Source: Conchocele bisecta (taxonomy: Eukaryota > Mollusca > Bivalvia > Lucinida > Thyasiridae). From it: a DNA stretch of 64,000 nt. Position numbers and translations under genes: made by a program. Below are positions 58,707 through 64,000 of this stretch, one piece after another (position 1 is the stretch's first letter; each line of letters begins with the position of its first letter). The notes under the pieces were generated by a model that was not told where the DNA came from, did not search any database, and was given only the letters and a program-made list of their open reading frames with translations. The stretch covers positions 25,237,919 through 25,301,918 of the forward strand of contig CM055279.1 in the NCBI GenBank assembly GCA_029237695.1, given 5' to 3'.

Positions 58707-59445
58707 GGAAAACTACCTCCAACATGACATTCGGGGCTGAAGTGGTTAGAGGGCACACGTGCGATTCCAAATACTGTACATGGTTATCACCATCAAAGGC
58801 TCACGTACAGTATATTTTACAAGACAGAAATGTGCAGAAGGGTATAGAAACCTTTATATTGGACGACGGTCTAGGGTTTACGCAGGCCGGTGTTATTCGC
58901 CTCAACGACTCCATTCGCACATACGTCTGGGCCATCCTCGGCTCACAGAACCAAACGCGCAGTTCTATAATAGGTGACGGGAAGGCGTTTGACGCGCAAA
59001 AACAGTTATTGGCCAATGTCGAGGACGCCATCTCATCTCCGGTGGACCTGGAGAAGGCGATCCAGCAGTATCAAGACGTTTTGCAGTACAGTATCCCCGC
59101 ACCCCAGTAGACTTTGCATTTGGAATAGGTCTGTATATGGCGCCGAGCAATATGATACTACGAGACGACCCGGTTGACGGTTACAATAATCAGATCGTAA
59201 TCGCCACCGTCAACCAAACAATTGGCCACAACGGGAAGGTGAACGCGGATATCATCAAGCGCACCCCCAACATGATCGGAAGCGGAGTTGGAAGATGAAA
59301 CGATTTCATAAAACCACAAGCACCCACCCCACCACGAAGCACCCCATCAAGTTCCTTCGGAACTAGTGTCACAGCCCACGATGAGGAGAAATTAGGGCTC
59401 GTCGTCGCCCTCATGGTGATTGGACTATTCGCGCTTTGGTTTTAG
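58707..59445 (+). pseudogene. Capsid gene 3' half, copy C
   Basis: Reads FTQAGVIRLNDSIRTYVWAI to the shared TAG at 59108. The next frame from 59110 runs to TAG at 59443, passing a TGA at 59296. The C-terminus is a single hydrophobic segment (VVALMVIGLFALWF). Sharing of the same lesions by all copies shows the gene was already broken before triplication. Confidence 0.7.
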
Positions 59446-59900
59446 GAACTCTCGGGCGGTGAATAGTGGGAGACCGGCGATCGCCACGATTAAAGCCCAA
59501 GCATTCTCGGCGAGCCATACGTCCGTTTTTGATAATATAGATAACAAGTAGGAGACGAGACCCCCAATCAACCCAGGCAGCGCGGTAGCCGCCTTTACAG
59601 CAAATTTATCCAGGAGAGTGGCGATGGCATTTATATGCTTGTTTACCCACTCCTTGGCTCCGCCGGATGGCGCGGATGCTGGCGCGGGTGCTTGCGCAGG
59701 TGCAGCCGCCGCGGATGATAGCTAGAACTATGGTTGATATAGTCATGCCGAGAGCTGTGAGGATGCTTACTATTGTGACGCCCTGCTCTCTGAACAGAGT
59801 GCAAAACGCTCACCGAGTGTCGTTTCCTCGTGCAGGACCCTCGAGATTGTCTCGCAGTCTGCGGTATGGATTGAGATTGTGGCCGTATTGACTCGAAGAC
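59425..59900 (-). pseudogene. Membrane protein gene, copy C
   Basis: The second half is a clean open frame ending TAG at 59425 (EWVNKHINAIATLLDKFAV, ALPGLIGGLVSYLLSIL, WALIVAIAGLPLFTAREF). The first half needs frame changes near 59789 and 59710. It overlaps the capsid stop by 21 bp, end to end. Copies A and C together show both halves of the same protein. Confidence 0.6.
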
Positions 59901-59967
59901 ATATTTTCAGTGAAACAAAATAACTCTATTAAACCCGTATGGTTCTTTCTTTAATACATCGTTAAAG

Positions 59968-60444
59968 ATGGCTGATTACGATATTGGCATGGACGAATTC
60001 GATCGCACTACTGGGGATCAAGACGATGATGACCTCGATGATGATGACATCGATGATGATAAAGATAACGAAACGCCCTTCATAGAGACTCCAGCCGGCG
60101 AGGAAATAGGTGGCGCTACCAACACCATTAGTCTAAGTCAGGAATTACTCGAGTCAGCTGTAAACGACTACTACAACAAGTTGGTAGAAAAGGGTGCGGT
60201 CCCATCTGTCAGCCGCGACTACTACAAGTTCGAATTGGATCTGCGTGGTAGGTTGCTATACATGAGAGCCAGCGACGACGACCAAATGCACGGTAGTGGA
60301 CGCCAAGTTCAGAACGCTAGCGAGGGTGTGACGATCCAGATAACCAAAGAGGAGGATGGAGCTGGGCCATTGAACGTGTACTTATATATAATTACAGACG
60401 CACAACCCAACATCGAAGTTGGCCGATACGTCTCAGCTTTATAA
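59968..60444 (+). CDS. Acidic protein, 158 residues (intact copy)
   Basis: ATG at 59968, TAA at 60442. It begins MADYDIGMDEFDRTTG followed by an Asp-rich run (residues ~17-33), then LSQELLESAVNDYYNKLVEK, SRDYYKFELDLRGRLLYMRA and a C-terminal part ending EVGRYVSAL. Not a family I can name. The acidic N-terminus could be disordered. The last ~50 nt overlap the ATPase frame, as expected for adjacent viral genes. It is the only copy of this gene without a frameshift. Confidence 0.65.
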   Translation: MADYDIGMDEFDRTTGDQDDDDLDDDDIDDDKDNETPFIETPAGEEIGGATNTISLSQELLESAVNDYYNKLVEKGAVPSVSRDYYKFELDLRGRLLYMRASDDDQMHGSGRQVQNASEGVTIQITKEEDGAGPLNVYLYIITDAQPNIEVGRYVSAL

Positions 60445-61069
60445 TAAATATACAAAACCTCTGGGTTTTACAAAGGATGCCCACTCTGCCATAATATGTG
60501 GGCAGACAGGATGCGGAAAAACGGTTTTCATCCTGGACTTGCTCGAGGGGTCCTACCGCGATGCCTTTCGACACATTGTGATCCTGTGTCCCACTGTGCG
60601 GCACAAAGAGACTTATTAGCGGCGCCCGTGGATATGGACCGACCCTGAGGTATACGTTATTGACCCCGGTGACAGGCTTCACGATTGGATGCGTGGTTTA
60701 TACCAAAGCTTCCAGGGTGAGTCCACCATATACGTGATTGACGACTGCTCGGCCAAGGCGGCGATGACCAAAAAGAAGGACATGCTCTCCGAGCTCGCAT
60801 TTTCGGGCCGGCATGCGGGGCAAAGCGTATTGATCTCCACTCAGAAGTACAACGCCGTCCTCAAGGATCTGCGCGAGCAAACGAAATGGGTCGCCCTCTT
60901 TCACTGCAAGGACCGAGACTCATTCGATGACAGTCTTCGAGAGAACGACGTTATCCGAACGCGCGAGGAGCGCCCGGAGGTTCGACAGATGCTTTCGGAA
61001 ACTAAGCACGCCAAGCTTCTGCTAAAGACTGATCAACCAACTGCTTACAATGTAATAAGCGTAGCTTAA
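60392..61069 (+). pseudogene. FtsK/HerA-type DNA-packaging ATPase, one in-frame stop
   Basis: The open frame begins after TAA at 60389. The likely start is the TTG at 60419 (an ATG in intact relatives, by inference). Walker A is CGQTGCGKT (residues ~27-35) and Walker B is STIYVIDDCS (around 60720-60750). FSGRHAGQSVLISTQKYNAV is the conserved segment after Walker B, and KTDQPTAYNVI lies near the end. A single TAG at 60617-60619 replaces one codon, and the frame is otherwise open to TAA at 61067. The length of ~217 residues fits A32-like packaging ATPases of Polintons, which pump DNA into capsids. Confidence 0.75.
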
Positions 61070-61260
61070 CGCTCGTTAGTGACTGCTGAGCAAATGCTTA
61101 ACAATGTTGAACAAATGCTTAACAAGGCTTAACAAATGATTAACAATGCTTAACAATGCTGAAAAAATGCTGAACAAATGCTTAACAATGAAGAGCAATT
61201 TGTTGCTCTGCTGCGAGCTTTGTTGCGAGCTTTGTTGCGAGCTTTGTTGCGAGCATAACG
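61070..61260. repeat. Short tandem repeats between genes
   Basis: AATGCTTAACAATGCT-type ~12-20 bp units from 61080 to 61190, then four GCGAGCTTTGTT units to 61255. It may have arisen by slippage. Confidence 0.85.
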
Positions 61261-61344
61261 GTGATCATAAGTATCGGATGGTGCGCTTGGCAATATGTTA
61301 GACTTATTAGACTAGTGAGAATAGCACTGCTTGCGATAAACATA

Positions 61345-61890
61345 ATGAACTGCGACGAACTTCTCGATCAGCTAATGGAAGAAACAGTCGTGTCGACTGC
61401 CGACACATCTGGAATTGTAGGAACATCTGTCAGCGCGACTGCTGACATGACTGTCGGCGCGACTGCCGATACGGTTCCGAATGAAAACACTACGCGACGC
61501 AAGCGGCTAGCTGCGCTCGTTGCTGTGGGACAATCTGAGCGGTATTTCGGTAGGCGTCTCTTGTTTGTCAGGTGGACAAGATGTCATATGCGCATGTCGA
61601 TAAAATGTATGCGCGATACGAATCTAGGTTAGGTGCGGAGATGACGAAAACTCTTGGATCGGCGGCTATCCATTTGTTCGCTACCGCTGTTAGTATACTT
61701 CTCACTATACCAAGCACCGCGGGGTTGATTGGCGATCTAGAGACTGACCCTTTTGTAGGACACACTCTAATAACAGCCTGCTGCTCAATTTATCACAGGT
61801 TTGGAATGTACTTAGCTCCGCTGACCACGGCTAAGCACTGTCAATTTGGACATATATGCCCACGAACTATAAGCTCAGAAAATTATGACA
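61345..61890 (+). pseudogene. Unknown helical element protein, one frameshift
   Basis: ATG at 61345 reads MNCDELLDQLMEETV, a Thr/Ala-rich linker, TRRKRLAALVAVGQSERYFG. A frame change near 61560 leads to AHVDKMYARYESRLGAEMTK, a hydrophobic stretch LFATAVSILLTI, LETDPFVGH and YHRFGMYLAPLTTAKHCQFG. It ends near the next start codon. I recall similar proteins beside the integrase in related elements. No function is known. Confidence 0.5.
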
Positions 61891-62380
61891 CAAGACACAC
61901 ATGCGAGAGTGACGGAGCAGCAATGCACGATTGCACCACAGGAACTATCCCCGATTGCTCCACATGAACTATCTCCGATTGCACGACACAAGAACCCAAA
62001 AAGACAGGCAGCTGGGCGGGCAGCGGCTGCCACCCGAAAAGCTAAACAAGATAAAATACTCGCCGAGCTTCGAGAGGCCAAACAGTCGTTATTTGTTCCA
62101 GCTCCAACCGCACCTGTGCAGTTGGGGGTTAAAACGACCGAAGGTGATTCCACATCCGAAGAGAGCTGCGGTTCAATCTCCGACAGTTCCTGTGGAGATT
62201 GTAGCTCCTACCAGGATCATCCCGTGGGTTGTTGGTGGTGGTCTGGTAGTTGTCGGCACCCTGTGTGTGTTCCCGCTGCGGAACTACCTTTCGAGACAAC
62301 CAGCCGCGGTTCCGAAGGAAGTTACGAAACCGATTGCGCCCCATTTAAACAATGATCGCGATCCCTTTTATATGCAATAA
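61885..62380 (+). pseudogene. Basic protein with C-terminal membrane segment, one frameshift
   Basis: ATG at 61885. A short repeated TIAPQELSPIAPHELSPIA and then a Lys/Arg/Ala-rich segment NPKRQAAGRAAAATRKAKQD. A frame change between ~62110 and 62160 leads to PWVVGGGLVVVGTLCVF, a single transmembrane helix, and a tail ending DRDPFYM. The layout (basic, then membrane anchor) could suit a virion core or membrane protein. The function is unknown. Confidence 0.5.
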
Positions 62381-62428
62381 TTATAGTTATCACTATCTGT
62401 AATTTCTGAATACAATGGTAAAATAATA

Positions 62429-62635
62429 GTGAATGCGGTTTATCACGCCGTGGTGATATCGGGCCTCAGTATCGAGTTTGCTCGACTATCAAAGATGGCA
62501 TTCGGAGGGTCCGCTCACAAGTTGGACATGACTGCGAGAGACGTAGGTCTCGTGACCTTAGATGTAGCGGCCGCAGTTGGGACCCGAGATTATCTAGTTA
62601 AAGCTGGAATTATACCTGCTAATATATGGAAATAA
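62429..62635 (+). CDS. Small hydrophobic element protein, 68 residues
   Basis: Open frame reading NAVYHAVVISGLSIEFARLS, KLDMTARDVGLVTLDVAAAV and ending GIIPANIWK with TAA at 62633. The first codon is GTG, so the ATG may be lost. Its stop overlaps the next ATG as TAATG. Amphipathic with two weakly hydrophobic stretches. Family unknown, but it recurs in such elements from memory. Confidence 0.55.
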   Translation: MNAVYHAVVISGLSIEFARLSKMAFGGSAHKLDMTARDVGLVTLDVAAAVGTRDYLVKAGIIPANIWK

Positions 62636-63057
62636 TGGCTTCGATCGCAATACTCTTAGGTGGTGCTGTGGCGAACGCATTGTCATTCAGCGGTAACAAC
62701 TATTTATTCTCGAAACTGAAAAGCTCGGACGCGGATGAGGAGCGCAAGCGTCACGATTTAGCTGTATAACAACTTAAGAACGCAGAAACAGCAAGGTCAA
62801 AAAAACGAACCGCCCGTCTGGACTGGATCAACGAAGAGCTTCGCCGCGAGAATCACGCCATTGTCGAAGCCAACCGCGAGTACGCGCGTGCATATCCGCA
62901 GAAAAGTCTCGCGCCGCTGGATCCCAAGCCCCAACTTTCAGATTTCTATGTACCGTCAGAGGCCCAAAAATACCGCGAGATCGCGTTCGTCGTCATGGGA
63001 ATGGTTGCAACAGGTCTCGTCAGCTACTATATATCGGCGCGAATCAATAAACAATAA
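62635..63057 (+). pseudogene. Coiled-coil and membrane protein, one in-frame stop
   Basis: ATG at 62635 reads MASIAILLGGAVANALSFSG (first hydrophobic segment) and EERKRHD, then TAA at 62767. The frame stays open for 95 more codons: a charged helix (RLDWINEELRRENHAIVEAN), PQLSDFYVPSEAQKYREI, and a second membrane helix (FVVMGMVATGLVSYYI). It ends at TAA 63055. Only the one stop interrupts 140 codons. This gene is easily missed because its second part has no early ATG. Confidence 0.6.
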
Positions 63058-63115
63058 TTTAAAAGAAAATAAAAAAAAAATTAAATTCTTTTTTAACATA
63101 TATCTATATAGAACG

Positions 63116-63384
63116 ATGTTAGTTGACGAGCTTGATTACGCTCTGCTCGATTCTGGCCCAAGACTCTAGAGACGTGGCGCGAGGACGAAAACGCGGCCAC
63201 CCTTTTCGCAAAACGGATGTTAGATTCCTCCGAGTTCCTTCAGAACTCAACCGGCAGCTGCAGCGAAACTTCTAACAACGGTTTAGTATTGACGACGCAG
63301 TTACCGAACGATCTGGCGAGGACATGTTGGAGACTGTTCGATCAACTAAAATACCTCGCATACGATGGACACGCGCAAGATTGA
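63116..63384 (+). pseudogene. Small unknown protein upstream of integrase, one frameshift
   Basis: ATG at 63116 reads MLVDELDYALLDSG. After a frame change near 63165 it reads TWREDENAATLFAKRM, LQNSTGSCSETSNN and RTCWRLFDQLKYLAY, ending TGA at 63382. The last 20 bp overlap the integrase start. About 85-90 residues, mainly helical. The function is unknown. Confidence 0.45.
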
Positions 63385-64000
63385 TAGCAAACTATCGGTT
63401 CGCCTAGCGTGCAAGTTAGCGAACACATATTACAGCCCCCGCGGCTACTGGAAGGGACTCGCGGCCATCAAGAACCTCGCCGCGGCGACCAAGGTTTCTG
63501 AAAACGCCGCCAAGGAATGGCTCAAGAAGCAGGCCCTCTGGCAGATCTATTTTCCCGCACCTGAAAATATTTCACGCCAAAAATTCGACGTACCGGTGCC
63601 AAACGAAGTCCACCAAGCTGACCTCCTGTTTCTCCTTCACGATCGGGTCGGTCGCAAGACGTACAAGTACGCCCTGACAGTCGTTGACGTAGCGAGTCGT
63701 TATAAGGGGGCTGAGTCATTGACCACGAATGAGTCTAAGGAGGTGGCCGAGGCTCTTTCCCGAATATATAAGAAGAGTCCTCTCAAATGGCCGAATCTTC
63801 TCCAGGTCAATCCCGGCCGCGAGTTTATGGGTGCGGTCTCTCATCTATTGGCTAAACATGACGTTTCTGTCAGACTCGGCTGCGTCGACATCCACCGGGA
63901 CCAGGGGATCATGGAGGGTTAAATCGAACCATGGCTGAGAGGTTGTTCGGACATTAATATGCCAAACAACTTATAGACCCTCATACGCGATCGACCGAGT
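63365..64000 (+). pseudogene. Retrovirus-type integrase, truncated by window edge and broken
   Basis: ATG at 63365. N-terminal helical region (LAAATKVSENAAKEWLKKQ), then the rve catalytic core: HQADLL (Asp86), YALTVVDVASRY, QVNPGREFMGAV (Asn149 where the second catalytic Asp is expected) and HRDQGIMEG (Glu184). Spacing from 149 to 184 fits a D,D-35-E-type core. At ~63915-63922 the frame shifts. The following part (LNRTMAERLFGH, then a stop, then YAKQL) continues in another frame to the window edge. The enzyme would integrate the element into host DNA. The substitution, frameshift and stop make this copy inactive. Confidence 0.75.

Larger units (their letters stand above)
58701..60702. repeat. 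2.0-kb tandem block, copy C
   Basis: 2002 bp. Its right end continues into the unique remainder of the ATPase gene (GTGGTTTATACCAAAGC), so this copy is the one joined to the original downstream sequence. Confidence 0.9.
51991..64000. mobile_element. Polinton/Maverick-like integrated virus-like element, decaying, open at right edge
   Basis: About 12 kb of compact coding sequence on both strands with higher GC than the flanks. It has a FtsK/HerA-type ATPase, a retrovirus-type integrase, probable capsid and second structural proteins, and several small membrane proteins. This combination is characteristic of Polintons and related animal DNA elements. No protein-primed polymerase or maturation protease was found in the window. 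Terminal repeats were not identified, so the left limit is set by the first gene. Most genes are broken, so it is a dead or badly sequenced copy. Confidence 0.75.

Noticed and set aside
60617..63950. Alternative genetic code with TAA/TAG read as Gln
   Set aside because: TAA and TAG also terminate neighbouring genes at the expected places, one of the stops replaces a non-Gln position, and frameshifts are just as common. Ordinary decay or sequencing error explains it.

Overview
The window looks like nuclear DNA of a marine invertebrate, most likely a bivalve mollusc. It is AT-rich and gene-poor and packed with fold-back elements, minisatellites and tandem-core elements that carry GTCC-type microsatellites. 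Its one convincing host gene has spliced exons. There are no prokaryotic operons, rRNA genes, tRNA genes or CRISPR arrays. The species call is inference from repeat style.

Layout. 1-7.1 kb is repeat-rich noncoding DNA with several small hairpin (MITE-like) elements. 7.13-11.04 kb is a DNA transposon with ~340-350 bp terminal inverted repeats (TIRs), a probable TA target duplication and a decayed gene for a protein combining a PIN/FEN (XPG)-like nuclease region with a C-terminal tesmin/TSO1-type CXC domain. 11.4-13.25 kb is a second long-TIR element without a gene. 13.3-29.5 kb is noncoding and holds minisatellites, hairpins and a 3.7-kb inverted-repeat structure (25.84-29.50 kb).

29.73-42.05 kb holds a five-exon secreted-protein gene on the + strand. 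All splice phases agree, and the 204-residue product has a signal peptide and an ependymin-like C-terminus. Its introns are filled with repeats, including a 2.3-kb tandem-core element (32.8-35.1 kb) and a P-element-like remnant with a broken THAP domain (40.3-41.45 kb). Inverted copies of one repeat flank its last exon. 43.26-45.12 kb is a 66-bp minisatellite whose period is a multiple of three, which makes long false ORFs. 45.4-49.4 kb has further repeats, a (GTC)n tract and a small zinc-ribbon-like ORF. 49.38-51.55 kb is an element filled with a ~160-180 bp tandem repeat.

52.0-64.0 kb (open on the right) is an integrated, decaying Polinton/Maverick-like (virus-like) element. It has higher GC, tightly packed genes on both strands and start/stop overlaps. 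It encodes a probable capsid protein, a second probable structural protein, a fibre-like coiled-coil protein, several small membrane proteins, a FtsK/HerA-type packaging ATPase and a retrovirus-type integrase. Nearly every gene has frameshifts or stops. A ~2.0-kb block (capsid 3' half, an antisense membrane-protein gene, an acidic-protein gene, ATPase 5' half) is present three times in tandem. The copies share older lesions and differ mainly by 1-few-nt indels, so the triplication is either recent or an assembly artefact. No DNA polymerase gene is visible; if present it lies beyond the right edge.
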